Positions 47,401-56,486 of a stretch of 56,486 nt of DNA are shown piece by piece (position 1 is the first letter of the stretch; each line of letters opens with the position of its first letter). The translations under genes and the position numbers were made by a program. Source of the stretch: Heliocybe sulcata (lineage: Eukaryota; Basidiomycota; Agaricomycetes; Gloeophyllales; Gloeophyllaceae); the NCBI GenBank assembly GCA_004369045.1, contig ML213510.1, positions 1,328,246-1,384,731 of the forward strand, in the 5' to 3' direction. The notes below the pieces were generated by a model that was not told where the DNA came from, made no database searches, and saw only the letters and a program-made list of their open reading frames with translations.

Positions 47401-48599
47401 TTTTGTCGCCACTGCGACTCTTTTCTATGATGAGCAAATCACGTAAACTCAGCTCACCTCGACGCCTGCGGGTATATGAGATGAATTCGTTGTATTATCC
47501 TGATCTACTGTTATTGTCTGTATGTAGAGCAGACGCTGACATATCGTTTAGGAGTGTTGTTTCTTCGCTGTGCGTCGGTCTTGGAGAGACGATCAGCACT
47601 GTCGGGCCTGCATTCCTCGGTGACCGTACGTGCCGTCATATATACTCTTTTGAACGTTCCCCTCACTATTGTTGGCAGACATCGAAGAGATCAGCGGTAT
47701 GGCTATCCAGGTCCTGGAGCAGAAGGCGCTTTGTCAAAATGATCCAGACCAGGACGAGGATGAGGAGGCGCCCGAGGACCAGGCGGAGTACGACTCTGTC
47801 CTCATCTCTGCTGCTGGCGACCTCGTCTCTGCGCTTGCGAACGTTCTTGGCCCGGACTTTGCCCCGGCCTTTGCGAGATTCTTCCCGTTGATCTCAAAAT
47901 ACTATGTGAGTAGGATTGCCTCGGACAAGCGTCTTTGCATTGATGAGGTGCCTGCAGAAGAAAAACAGGTCGCTCAGCGATCGTTCCTCGGCTATTGGAT
48001 GTTTAGCTGAGATCATCTCCGGGATGAGCAATGCAGTTAGTCAGTGGACGGGTCCGCTGATGGAGCTGTTCTACCAGGCGCTGGCAGACGAGGAAGCTGA
48101 GGTGCAGAGCAATGCTTCCTTCGCGGCTGGTCTGCTCGTGGAGCACTCCGATGTCGATTTATCGGCGCAGTACCTCCAGATCCTCGCACAGCTTCGCCCG
48201 CTGTTCGTTGTCGCCCCCGATGCGCCGGCGCCGAAATTCAATGCGCGGGATAACGCTTGCGGAGCGGTTGCACGGATGATCGTGAAGAATACGGCTGCTC
48301 TCCCGTTGGACCAGGTGCTGCCGGTTCTCTTTGGCGCGCTCCCGCTGCAGAACGACCCGCTGGAGAACCGTCCAGTGTTCCGTTGCATCTTCCACTTGTT
48401 CCGCACGAATCCGCAGGCGCTGTTGCCACACTTGGACCACCTGCTAACCGTGTTCGCGTATGTGCTTGACCCGAGCAAGCAGGAGCAGGTCCAGGAGGAG
48501 ACGAGGGGAGAGCTGATTCAGCTTATCGGGCTGCTCAATAAGGAGGAGCCCGCAAAAGTGCAGGCGGCAGGCCTGACACCATATGTTCCTGGTTTGTAG
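44487..48599 (+). CDS. KAP123: Importin-4 / karyopherin KAP123
   Basis: This is an importin-beta family nuclear import receptor; the KAP123 branch carries ribosomal proteins and histones through the nuclear pore with Ran-GTP. Fifteen exons close in frame to 1,085 aa, close to yeast Kap123 (1,113): 44487-44492, 44547-44618, 44670-44759, 44822-44955, 45004-45325, 45376-45492, 45548-45675, 45724-45835, 45892-46209, 46262-46814, 46865-47241, 47293-47378, 47552-47625, 47679-47905 and 47958-48599. The N-terminal importin domain has AVRQLAGVEMRKRV; HEAT repeats run the whole length (e.g. NSRRGAMLALGVSVEGCSEF, RLRECSFLFFGVMARVFEEE, VQSNASFAAGLLVEH). An acidic loop near NDPDQDEDEEAPEDQAEYD is typical. 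Exon 1 is only six nt. The intron at 44956-45003 starts with GC. The intron at 47379-47551 is unusually long here (173 nt). Confidence 0.93.
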
Positions 48600-49023
48600 T
48601 GCAAGTCTTTTTTTCTTGGTTCGCGTGTTGTATTCTTCATTTTTTGACGTCTTGACTCACATGTCCCCTCTGATGCATCGTATACCGGAATCACTCTGAT
48701 CTGTTTTCGAATACTGCTATGTAGCCGCACGCCTTATTTTACGAGTAACGAAATGATATAGAACGAGTAACGAAATGATATAGAATCTAGTACATTTGAT
48801 ACCTGCCTGCTCAGGAGGACGTGATGTATGCCGACGCTGTGTCACATTCACGTGATGAGTATGTCACACGGTTCATGTTTAGGCGCTCGTGTTCGTCCTT
48901 TGACTTTCTGCACCGGTCGTCGTTGTCCTCCCTCGCCGCCGCTCCTCATCACAACATCGAGGTCGCTGGACGACTGCCGCGGTATACGTGGACGTTACCA
49001 GCACCTCGTCTGTCATTACTATC
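48600..49023. other. Intergenic with a tandem duplication
   Basis: The 3' flank of the importin gene and promoter of the AXL2-like gene. It contains a perfect 22-bp tandem duplication (listed separately) and a pyrimidine-rich tract shortly before the ATG at 49024. Confidence 0.5.
48741..48784. repeat. Perfect 22-bp tandem duplication
   Basis: The unit beginning ACGAGTAACGAAATG is repeated once without mismatch (48741-48762 and 48763-48784), between the importin stop and the AXL2-like start. Confidence 0.9.
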
Positions 49024-52005
49024 ATGATTATGCTCGTCGTTCTTTACATTTTCTTGGCCTTCTCTCTTACGGCACACGCTGCTGTCTCCGTCTCCATTCC
49101 TTTAGACGAGCAGCTCCCCGCCATTGCTCGCGTTGGCAAACCCTATACCTGGTCCTTTTCTCCCAAAACCTTTTTCTCGTCGAAGAATGCAAGTATAGCC
49201 CTGACTGGAGATTCGCTGCCGGACTGGCTCTCGTTGGATCCAGGTTCAAGGACGTTTCAAGGAACTCCAGGGCCGGACGATGCAGGGAATCCAGAGGTGC
49301 ATGTAAAGGCCGCCGAAGATGGTACTGGTGACACGGTGACGTCGAAATTCACCCTCTGTATAACCTCCGAGTCACCGCCGGTCGTCAAGAATCCTGTCGA
49401 GGCGCAATTCCACCCGACCAACCCGTCCTTGTCGTCAGTGTTTCTCCCATCCCAAGGATCAGCGCTGAGCTCTACTCGTCCTGCCCTACGCATTCCGGAA
49501 GGCTGGTCGTTCTCCATCGGCTTTGTGTACAACACCTTCGATTACGACGGAGATCTCTACTATGCCGGTCGCCAGCTGGATGGCTCTCCTTTACCTCCCT
49601 GGCTGCGCTTCAATGCCAAGGCGATCACGTTTGATGGTGTTACTCCCTCTTCTCCGAAGAACTCAACTCAGCTAGTGTCTCTCGCTCTGCACGGGTCGGA
49701 TCAGGAAGGGTACTCCGCTGGCTACCAACCGTTTGACCTCTACATCTCTTCTTATGAGCTCTCTCTTGCTACCTCCAGTCTGCCTACCATCAACATAACC
49801 GCCTCGACACCTTTTAGCGTGGACTTCTCTTCGCCTGCGGATTTCACTGGTGTGACCATCGATGGTAACCCCATACAGCCAGCGGACTTGATGAAGCTGG
49901 CGATAGACGTTACTGAGTACTCTTCTTGGCTTCATTACGACGAGAAGACGCGCACACTTAGCGGACAACCTCCCGATCCGTACAGCGCAGCGCCTGTCTT
50001 GCCTGTGGAGTTGTCAACGTTCTTCAATCAAACACTCTACACAAATGTCTCGCTTGCTGTTGTCCCGTCGTTCTTTTCTACGTCATCCCTGCCATCTCTC
50101 ATCGTCCAACCAGGCAAGCCGCTTACATTTGACCTGGTCCAGTACTTCTCCAACGAGACGACCGTCGGTATCCTAGGCAATGACAACGTTGACCTTTCCG
50201 CCTCCTTTGATCCACCCGACGTTGATAGCTTCTTGGGCTTTGATGCGGACAAGGCAGAACTGACAGGCACTGTGCCCAAGGACGTGCTCGATGCGGACTA
50301 CGACCAGATCTCGGTTATGTTCACCGCGTACTCGCACGTCACGCACTCGACCTCGCATACATCGTTGAACGTCACGTGGGCCCCTGATGCATACAACAAG
50401 CAGCACGCAAGACCGACACCGGGGCTCTCGAACGCGGCTCACGCAAAACTGTTGCTGGCGCTCGAAATCCTCTTTGGCGTCATCGGCGGGATCGTCATGC
50501 TTGGTGTCATTCTGGCTGGCTTGAGGCATTGCACGAAGGTCCCTGACACAGCACTCACGGGCGAGGCGGGTTACCGCGGGTTCTCGGAGAAGGAGAAGCA
50601 GTGGTATGGGATCGATGTCGAGGAGGGAAGCGAGGAGGGCTACGGCTGGACGGAACGTAAGCACTTTGACGTTGTCAACGCGGCGGCGGCGGCCCCAATT
50701 GGTATTGTGTTGCCGGACCAGACGCGGACGCCATCTGCACCTGTTACGGGAGGCAGGTACGGCAGTCTAGGGCGCACTGTACAGCAGGCGATGTCCAGGC
50801 TGGGGTCCTCGCCTGCTGCCTCGAGCATTATTTCACCGAACTGGAGCCCGAGGAGCAACGTTATAAGCAAGGGCGAGTTCCTGTCCAAGATTCGCGCGAC
50901 GGTGCGGCAGGTCAGCGACAAGTATCTGAAGGGCTGGGAGTCTGGGAACGCGGATGGACGACCGATGATTTCGAAGCCGACGCTCATCACTGCCCCGCCC
51001 GGCGTTGTCCAGATGAATGGCCTGCCCAGTGTGCATGAACCCTTTGACAAGGCAAACATTGGCATCGTGGGCTACATCCGCAACTCAGTCATGTCCCTTG
51101 GGCGCTCTCCATCTTCGTCGACAAATGCTACCGGCGAACGGTCCATTCCTCGTCGGCGTGCAGATTTTGTGCCTCCTGGGCGGGAGAACACTGGTATTCG
51201 TGCTCCTGCGAAGGCGCGTCGCCAGCCATCGGGTAAAGCTGTCCGCCCGCTGCATAGGCAGAGCGACTCGATGGGTTCGGTGACCTCGTACGAAGCTGAG
51301 GCGGTGGTGCAGACTGCGACGAAAGCGATGAGTATCCGGAGCGCAAGGAGCGTGAGTGGGATCTCGTACTACTCGCAGCCGGAGGGGAGCCCCGCGGTCC
51401 CCGCGCGTCCGCGTCTTGTCCCGTTCACGAGCGCTGCGCGCGTGCCGGTGCCGAGTCTTCCATACCTCAGTCCGACCCCGACGACGACGAAGACGGTGAA
51501 GAGCGTTACTGTGCACTCCCCGAAGCGCGTTGCGAGTCAGAGGGCGGACGTGCTCGTCTCGCCTGGGGATAGCGGGGATGACCTCGAGATCGGGATGCAG
51601 TACGTCAAGGCGCTGGGGGAGGAGTCGAGCGTGCGGGAGTCGGTGGGGACGGGCGGCGCGCGGTCGGTGTTCTCGCTCGAGTCGTCGGAGCAGGGCCATC
51701 GGGATGCCGTCCCGCGCATGCTGCTGCGGTGCGGGGAGCACTTTCGGTTCGTGATTCCTGTGGTGGCGTCGTGCGCTGGCGGGAAGATCGTGGCGCGGCT
51801 GAGGGACGGGTCGGGCAGGGGTGCGCCTGCGTTCTTGCGGTACGTGCTCAAGGCGAATGGGATGGGGAGGGGCAAGGAGGCGGTGGAGTTTTGGGGCGCG
51901 CCGGGGGTCGATGATTTGGGGGAGTTCGCGGTTGGGCTCTATGTCGGTTCCGGCCAGGGCGAGTGTGTGGGGAGGGTGGATGTTGAGATTGTGAGACGCA
52001 GCTGA
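49024..52005 (+). CDS. AXL2: AXL2-like membrane protein with cadherin-type repeats
   Basis: A type I plasma-membrane protein. Yeast Axl2 marks the axial bud site and binds septins through its cytosolic tail. The frame is 993 codons in a single exon, unusual among its intron-rich neighbours. The ATG at 49024 follows a frame opening at GTG and begins a signal peptide (MIMLVVLYIFLAFSLTAHAA). Residues about 25-460 contain at least three or four dystroglycan/cadherin-like (CADG) modules, each with the tell-tale LPxWLxxDxxxRTFxGTP pattern: SLPDWLSLDPGSRTFQGTP, WLRFNAKAITFDGVTP, WLHYDEKTRTLSGQPP and FLGFDADKAELTGTVP. Several N-x-S/T sites are present. One membrane helix lies at about residues 474-501 (LLLALEILFGVIGGIVMLGV). 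The tail of nearly 500 residues is Ser/Arg/Pro-rich and ends in a short folded-looking segment (HFRFVIPVVASCAGGKIVARL). The assignment rests on architecture. Confidence 0.82.
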   Translation: MIMLVVLYIFLAFSLTAHAAVSVSIPLDEQLPAIARVGKPYTWSFSPKTFFSSKNASIALTGDSLPDWLSLDPGSRTFQGTPGPDDAGNPEVHVKAAEDGTGDTVTSKFTLCITSESPPVVKNPVEAQFHPTNPSLSSVFLPSQGSALSSTRPALRIPEGWSFSIGFVYNTFDYDGDLYYAGRQLDGSPLPPWLRFNAKAITFDGVTPSSPKNSTQLVSLALHGSDQEGYSAGYQPFDLYISSYELSLATSSLPTINITASTPFSVDFSSPADFTGVTIDGNPIQPADLMKLAIDVTEYSSWLHYDEKTRTLSGQPPDPYSAAPVLPVELSTFFNQTLYTNVSLAVVPSFFSTSSLPSLIVQPGKPLTFDLVQYFSNETTVGILGNDNVDLSASFDPPDVDSFLGFDADKAELTGTVPKDVLDADYDQISVMFTAYSHVTHSTSHTSLNVTWAPDAYNKQHARPTPGLSNAAHAKLLLALEILFGVIGGIVMLGVILAGLRHCTKVPDTALTGEAGYRGFSEKEKQWYGIDVEEGSEEGYGWTERKHFDVVNAAAAAPIGIVLPDQTRTPSAPVTGGRYGSLGRTVQQAMSRLGSSPAASSIISPNWSPRSNVISKGEFLSKIRATVRQVSDKYLKGWESGNADGRPMISKPTLITAPPGVVQMNGLPSVHEPFDKANIGIVGYIRNSVMSLGRSPSSSTNATGERSIPRRRADFVPPGRENTGIRAPAKARRQPSGKAVRPLHRQSDSMGSVTSYEAEAVVQTATKAMSIRSARSVSGISYYSQPEGSPAVPARPRLVPFTSAARVPVPSLPYLSPTPTTTKTVKSVTVHSPKRVASQRADVLVSPGDSGDDLEIGMQYVKALGEESSVRESVGTGGARSVFSLESSEQGHRDAVPRMLLRCGEHFRFVIPVVASCAGGKIVARLRDGSGRGAPAFLRYVLKANGMGRGKEAVEFWGAPGVDDLGEFAVGLYVGSGQGECVGRVDVEIVRRS

Positions 52006-52342
52006 GGCGTTTGGATGCGGATACCTTAGGGTTGGGGAGTATGTATTGATGATACCCACAATTGTAGCGCTAGCCTGTACAATCTTCGTTGTGTATTTCG
52101 CCTTGTAGTATACTCACTCTCGTTACTATACCCTAATGTAAATCAGGTTAATGTTGGTATTTGACAAAGGCCGCATCGAGTCTTTTCGCATTTGGGGCTC
52201 GGGAGGCTTCGGCCTTCTGTGTGCATCCAGGATACATGGATTATTTTCACTCTGTCTTTTGGTACCGCGAGGAGCAAAACCAATTCGAACGCCGTACTGT
52301 CTGGTAAGCAAGAGGAGCGAGGGATGGCAAAAACAGGACGAA
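52006..52342. other. Intergenic, no gene seen
   Basis: The 3' flank of the AXL2-like gene up to the tRNA. No supported frame or repeat. Confidence 0.5.
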
Positions 52343-52438
52343 GGGCTCAGCCGGGAATTGAACCCGGGACCTCTCGCACGCTCGGCTCCATGAGCCGGGT
52401 TACCCGAAGCGAGAATCATACTACTAGACCACTGAGCC
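52343..52438 (-). tRNA. tRNA-Pro (CGG) with 24-nt intron
   Basis: On the minus strand a full cloverleaf forms. The acceptor stem GGCTCAG pairs with CTGAGCC, followed by discriminator C. The D arm contains GGTCTAGTAGTATGAT. The anticodon stem CTCGC/GCGAG encloses TT-CGG-G-T. The T arm reads GGTCCCGGGTTCAATTCCCGG. A 24-nt intron (TAACCC...GAGCG) sits one base 3' of the anticodon, the canonical position for eukaryotic tRNA introns removed by the tRNA-splicing endonuclease. The anticodon CGG reads CCG proline codons. A damaged relative lies at 29493-29591. Confidence 0.88.
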
Positions 52439-52547
52439 GTGACCGAGGACGGCTTTGAAGCTATGAGTGGGTTATCGAGAAACTTCTCTTACCACATAAT
52501 TCCCAAGGTACACTAACGAGCAGGCATACTAAATATGACTGTACAAT

Positions 52548-53389
52548 CTACTCCATCACCCATCTTCCGGCAGCCTTGCACCCGCCAATGTCGGGATGGA
52601 GTAAGACGGCGGCGAGCCAGTGCTCGAGGAGGCGGCGGCGCTTGTCGAGGAACGTGGGGCGGTACTTGGCCAAGGCGGATTTGGGAGGGAGGGGTGGGAC
52701 GAGGTGGCGGAGGTTGCGCTGGGTGGGGGTTAGTGAGGTAGAGGTGGGTGGAGGGAGGCAGGGGAGACGTACGGGAAGGGTGAGGAAAAGGTTTGAGTAG
52801 AGCTTCTCGAAGTCCGAGTAGCGCTTGTGGGCGTGGATGACGGTTCCCTGTGTATGTCGTTCAGGATGCGGGCAGGTGGTCGGGAAGGTCGAGACGTACC
52901 TCTTTCGTCTTGATAACACAGTCGTATACTACGAGTCGGAAATGGTGAGTGAATTGCGGGCTCGTAGAGAGGTGCGAGCGCTTACCGACGTAGGCGCCTC
53001 CTAACTTGTCTCCGACGTTTGTCCACCCGCTGATCTTGACGTCGCGGGCAAAGGCCATATTCTCACCGACGTGATCTTCGAGCCATATGTCGTTTATGGA
53101 GAAGACAGATGCAGGGCGTGGGCGGCGCCGGATTAACGGCGAGTCTGGAGGCGACGAGTAGGCGGGTGGGTTAGAGGGGTGGTCGGGAACCTGGATGGAA
53201 TAAGCACAATAGTAGACTGGGATATGGACAACTCACGTCGCATAGCTCGTCGTATAGCCTCGACTCCTCCTCTACGCTTATGCCATTTGGGATGAGGACC
53301 AGAAGATTGTTGCTATTCTTGAACGGATGGCTGATATCGAGGTCGTCTTGCTCGAGTCGGCTATCAGAGGAGCTCTCCAGGCTGTGCAT
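52548..53389 (-). CDS. YPT35: PX-domain endosomal protein, YPT35-like
   Basis: Five exons close in frame: 53389-53237, 53190-52986, 52928-52900, 52847-52773 and 52718-52548, giving 210 aa, close to yeast Ypt35 (214 aa). Residues about 90-205 form a PX (phox homology) domain that binds phosphatidylinositol 3-phosphate on endosomes and vacuoles. It includes VKISGWTNVGDKLGGAYV-VYDCVIKTKE, the basic IHAHKRYSDFEKLYSNL motif containing the lipid-contacting Arg-Tyr, and LPPKSALAKYRPTFLDKRRRLLEHWL. Yeast Ypt35 recruits Vps13 to endosomes through a short PxP motif in its N-terminal tail. The N-terminal part here has a Pro-rich NPPAYSSPPDSPLIRRRPRP region, which might serve that role (inference). It is divergently transcribed from the next gene, sharing about 440 bp. 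Confidence 0.86.
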
Positions 53390-53830
53390 TGTAGTAAGGG
53401 AGTAGAAGGATGAGAAATGAAAGGAGCGTGGGGGAGCAGAGGTAATTATACTGGGCGGACGTCGTCGGCGTGGAGTGCAGACAAGGAACGAGCAATGTCC
53501 GACCGAGCTTGCACCGCCACTCCCGCCTCAATAATGCCTGCTTACGTGAGCTAATTGCATTGCGGCTATCCTCCTCGTCTGCTGCCTTGCGTTCGATTAT
53601 CTTGCTTTCTGACTTGTATCTGGTCGCTCATTATAAGTTTGAATGCAATATCTTGCTGTGCTTCTGCCACGATCCACAAAATGAAAGGTGCTACACGTGT
53701 ACGCACTGCGCGGAGCCTTCTCCCCAAAACTGCTGCTCGTCTGCTCTCCCCCACGTTTGTTCGCTTCTGCTCCGGTTATGCTTAAAATCTAGTCTGGCTG
53801 GATTTTTTGTCGTGCTCTTCGCTCTCTACC
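53390..53830. promoter_or_regulatory. Divergent intergenic promoter region
   Basis: This 441-bp stretch separates the divergent YPT35-like gene and the 566-aa gene. It must hold both promoters. Pyrimidine-rich tracts lie close to the plus-strand start. I see no obvious TATA box or repeated site. Confidence 0.4.
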
Positions 53831-55531
53831 ATGTCCGACTTTATCGAATATCGCGACAATAACGCCAGGCTCGAACCAGCGTACCCTCGTCAAGCCGACA
53901 GCTACGCCGCCTCCGAGCTGAACCGCCACAGGCCCTCAACAAAGCATTCCAGGCGTACTCAGGCTAGCTATGCGAGCAACGGCACCTGGATTCCCTACCC
54001 TGATTACCCGGCCCCGCCGACGCCTTACCGTGGACACTCGCCAGGTCCTACGTCAAGGGACACCCAGGGCAGTTTCGCGACTTGGGACAATGCTGCGCAG
54101 CAGAGCTATCCGCCTCCACCTGATGCCTACCGGGCACCGTCGCCTGCTATGACAGCGCGGACCCGTGGGCGATCGGAGGCTGGGGAGCCCGAGTTTGAGT
54201 ACATGGACGCGGCGCCAGGGACGGTGGAAGAACACGAGATTGCAGAGGTCGATGAAGTAGGAGATATCATGGATTTGACTCCAGAGGTGGAGCCGGAGCC
54301 GAGAGCTACCAAGGGTCGTTTCGTAGGCGGCTTTTTCGCCGGCTTGAAGAAGCTTCCGAAGGCGGTCTTGAGGGGTCGCCAACCTCCCGTGGACGAGTAC
54401 CCTAGGTTCAGCGCACCGCAGTATGAGCCCACCCCTCACATCAGCTATGCCCCGACTATCGACCCACCCGCGGATCATCGTGCGTCCTCGCCGCCGTTAT
54501 CTCATCACTCGTCGCATCGCTCGCAGAACCGACACGACGATGCGATGTCTCGCGCCAACGGCGATGCGTCCTCCACCGCGGTTCACCAAGGTCCTGCACC
54601 AACTCGCATAGTCACAAACGCGCCGGCGCCTCTTCTGGGTCTTGCCAGTCCGAACCTCCGCCCGACATCCGACTACGACAAGATGACGACCCCGCCCCGC
54701 ACACCCACCGCACCCTCCATCACCTCCTACCTTACCCGCGTCCACCGCTTCCTTAAAACACTCAGCGGGCTCCCGTGGGTCGCCCCCTCGACAGGCCGCG
54801 TCGCGATCGACTACTTCCCTGGCGAGAACCCCCGCAGCCGCTACCTCTACCCACGCTACCGCGAGCGCGAGCAGAACAGGGCGTGGTACACGAGCAAGCA
54901 CAAGGACGTCGACCTCCTCAGCGGCGACATCCCCCTCCAGTCCCGCCGCACGACGCGCACCACTAGGACGACCTTTGACGGCACGGTTGATACGCACCAC
55001 CAGAGGGAGCACTCGACGCATCAGCCGCACCGCTCGCGGACGCAGCGTTCGGGCGCGCCGTCGACGAACAACCCTGCACGCCGTCCGCGCCGCCCGCCGC
55101 GTTCGTATGCCGGCAACACGCGCTCGTACACCTCGGGCTCGTACTCGCTCTCTCGCGCGGGCAGCCCGATTCCCCCCATGCCGTTCGCGTCACCGTCGCA
55201 TTCGCACTTGGCGTTTATGGACCCGCATCACCACGCGCAGGTGTCGTACCCGTATGGGTATACGTACTCGCCCTCGCCGCCGCAGCCGATGTATCTCATC
55301 CCTGGGCCCGCGCCAGCGTCGGGGAATGCAGCCGATGGGCAGCAGCTGCTAGGGAAGGGTGAGGGACAAGGGCAGGGAGCGGCGTCGCCTGTGCAGGCGG
55401 TGCAGCCTGCCATGCCGGTGTATCTGGTTGCCGGGCTGCCCCCTCAACCGATGGCGGCACCGGGGAGTCCAATTCAGCGAGTAAGGAGTGGGGGTTCGAC
55501 ACCAAGAGCGGGAAGTCCGAAGTCGAGATGA
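53831..55531 (+). CDS. Disordered Pro/Ser-rich protein, 566 aa, unknown
   Basis: A single uninterrupted frame of 567 codons starting MSDFIEYRDNN. Composition is dominated by Pro, Ser, Arg, Tyr and His, so most of it should be disordered. One compact stretch at about residues 155-180 is conserved-looking (RFVGGFFAGLKKLPKAVLRG), a short amphipathic basic segment that could touch membrane. A second, at about residues 295-365, reads like a folded motif (SYLTRVHRFLKTLSGLPWV, DYFPGENPRSRYLYP, NRAWYTSKHKDVDLLSGD). The tail is low-complexity with PMPFASPSHSHLAF and Gln/Gly-rich runs. There is no signal peptide or transmembrane helix. It may be an Agaricomycete-specific family. An upstream ATG reading from 53807 is less likely because it is not an ATG. 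Confidence 0.75.
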   Translation: MSDFIEYRDNNARLEPAYPRQADSYAASELNRHRPSTKHSRRTQASYASNGTWIPYPDYPAPPTPYRGHSPGPTSRDTQGSFATWDNAAQQSYPPPPDAYRAPSPAMTARTRGRSEAGEPEFEYMDAAPGTVEEHEIAEVDEVGDIMDLTPEVEPEPRATKGRFVGGFFAGLKKLPKAVLRGRQPPVDEYPRFSAPQYEPTPHISYAPTIDPPADHRASSPPLSHHSSHRSQNRHDDAMSRANGDASSTAVHQGPAPTRIVTNAPAPLLGLASPNLRPTSDYDKMTTPPRTPTAPSITSYLTRVHRFLKTLSGLPWVAPSTGRVAIDYFPGENPRSRYLYPRYREREQNRAWYTSKHKDVDLLSGDIPLQSRRTTRTTRTTFDGTVDTHHQREHSTHQPHRSRTQRSGAPSTNNPARRPRRPPRSYAGNTRSYTSGSYSLSRAGSPIPPMPFASPSHSHLAFMDPHHHAQVSYPYGYTYSPSPPQPMYLIPGPAPASGNAADGQQLLGKGEGQGQGAASPVQAVQPAMPVYLVAGLPPQPMAAPGSPIQRVRSGGSTPRAGSPKSR

Positions 55532-55674
55532 AGTGTAGCACCGCACGGCGTGTAATTTATCTGTCTATTGGGACTATGTAGTGTTGTATTTCATCAGTGG
55601 GGTGCCGTGCTCGAAAAGGCCATCTCGGTGATACATATCCGGTACGCGCGTGTGCGGCCTTTCGAGGAGGGATT

Positions 55675-56486
55675 ATGTTGATTCTTCTTGACCTCTTGCG
55701 TTTGTCAGACGCGCCCATGCCACTCTCGACCGCGTTGAAGGCTTCTGCTTTCTTGGGCGCTACGCCTGAACTCAGACTCCGCGTACAGAGCGTCGTTGTC
55801 GACGCTCTCGACCGCGTCTGGGCTCTCGATACTGGACGGCCTCTATGGAACGGGTCCATGCTCTACGCGACGACGGGTGGTCCGAAGCTTGTCGGGTTCT
55901 ATCAGAACGGGACTCGTTTTGCCAACTACGTCTTGCCACCTGCCACCGCCTACCCCGACACGTATCTCAACGACGTCAGATTTGACCTTCGCCCTTCGAC
56001 TCTCCCGTCTGGCCAGGGTGTTGCATACATCACGGACTCTAGGTAATCATTAATCACTTCGTATGAGGATCAGACATTGGACCTAACTTCGCCGTTGTTA
56101 ATAGCAATGAAGGCCGAAATGGAATTATCGTTATCGATCTGGGTACTGGGAACTCCTGGCGACACCTCGACGGCACTCCTTACACCCGCGGAGATGCTGG
56201 ATTCATCAGCACCTATGACGGAATGGTATTCCAGCCCATCAATCAGGGGCCACCGGCCGGTACCTACTCGCATTTGACGACGGGCTCGGACGGCATTGCA
56301 CTTAGTGCTGGTGAGTGTGCCCCATCATTGTCGCAATTCAAGCATCTTAATAATGAATTATGCTAGACGGTGCCTACCTTTACTTCTCCCCCTTGTCTTC
56401 GCGTCGCCTCTACCGTGTCCCGACGTCGTATCTCCTGGTCGAGCCGGGACCTACGAACGTCAATGCCGCTAACGCTGCCATCGCTG
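55675..56486 (+). CDS. Major royal jelly protein/yellow-family protein (partial)
   Basis: The gene runs off the right edge. Exons so far: about 55675-56044, 56103-56310 and 56366 to the end, joined by short GT..AG introns. Conserved blocks of the MRJP/yellow beta-propeller are clear: VVVDALDRVWALDTG, GGPKLVGFYQNG, TYLNDVRFDL, GVAYITDS, GIIVIDLGTGNSWRHLDG and SDGIALSADGAYLYFSPL. Fungal members are usually secreted proteins of unknown activity. The N-terminal part expected before the first block (signal peptide and first propeller blade, roughly 100 residues) is not visible. The stretch from 55675 begins MLILLDLLRL, not a convincing signal peptide, and the preceding gene ends only 143 bp upstream. 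Thus the 5' end may be truncated or my start may be wrong. Confidence 0.72.

Noticed and set aside
1-56486. CRISPR arrays, bacterial operons, phage or plasmid features
   Set aside because: The introns, gene families and tRNA intron are eukaryotic; no regularly spaced short repeats were seen.

Overview
The window looks like nuclear DNA of a filamentous basidiomycete, most likely an Agaricomycete. Most recognisable genes are broken by many short introns, usually 47-68 nt with GT..AG ends. The gene families also fit this group: a basidiomycete-type Zn2Cys6 regulator, a multi-exon microsomal P450, a seven-pass membrane protein of the DUF6533 type, and a tRNA-Pro with an intron after the anticodon loop. 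I rebuilt exon structures by hand from splice signals and reading-frame closure; no database search was possible.

Layout. Positions 1-7052 hold no gene I can support, only degenerate sequence with diverged ~300-bp tandem units near 4.2-5.1 kb. A Zn2Cys6 transcription factor lies at 7053-8131 (+). After another poor stretch with an unrecognised coding remnant come two metabolic genes on the minus strand: prephenate dehydrogenase TYR1 (11171-12800; tyrosine synthesis) and a 3-ketoacyl-CoA thiolase (14946-16434; beta-oxidation). A GATA zinc-finger factor (18783-20239, -) follows, whose start codon appears to be split by an intron. Positions 20.2-28.6 kb are again nearly empty and degenerate.

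From 28.6 kb the window is gene-rich. It holds an ASC-1/TRIP4-type C2HC5 zinc-finger protein (+), a damaged tRNA-Pro copy, a dead cytochrome P450 copy (+), a seven-pass membrane protein (-), a 625-aa coiled-coil protein of unknown function (+), the intact P450 paralogue of the dead copy (510 aa, 12 exons, -), and a small protein ending in a KRVTF-type motif (-). These are followed by importin-4/KAP123 (+; one GC-AG intron), an AXL2-like cadherin-fold membrane protein (+, intronless), an intact tRNA-Pro(CGG), a YPT35-like PX protein (-), a disordered 566-aa protein (+), and a major-royal-jelly/yellow-family protein running off the right edge.

I see no operon-like or dedicated biosynthetic cluster. 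Most genes are unlinked housekeeping or regulatory functions. The most informative structures are the inverted P450 duplication (live and dead copies about 9 kb apart, promoter included), the pair of tRNA-Pro loci, and the unusual splicing events (split ATG, GC-AG intron, 14-nt exon).
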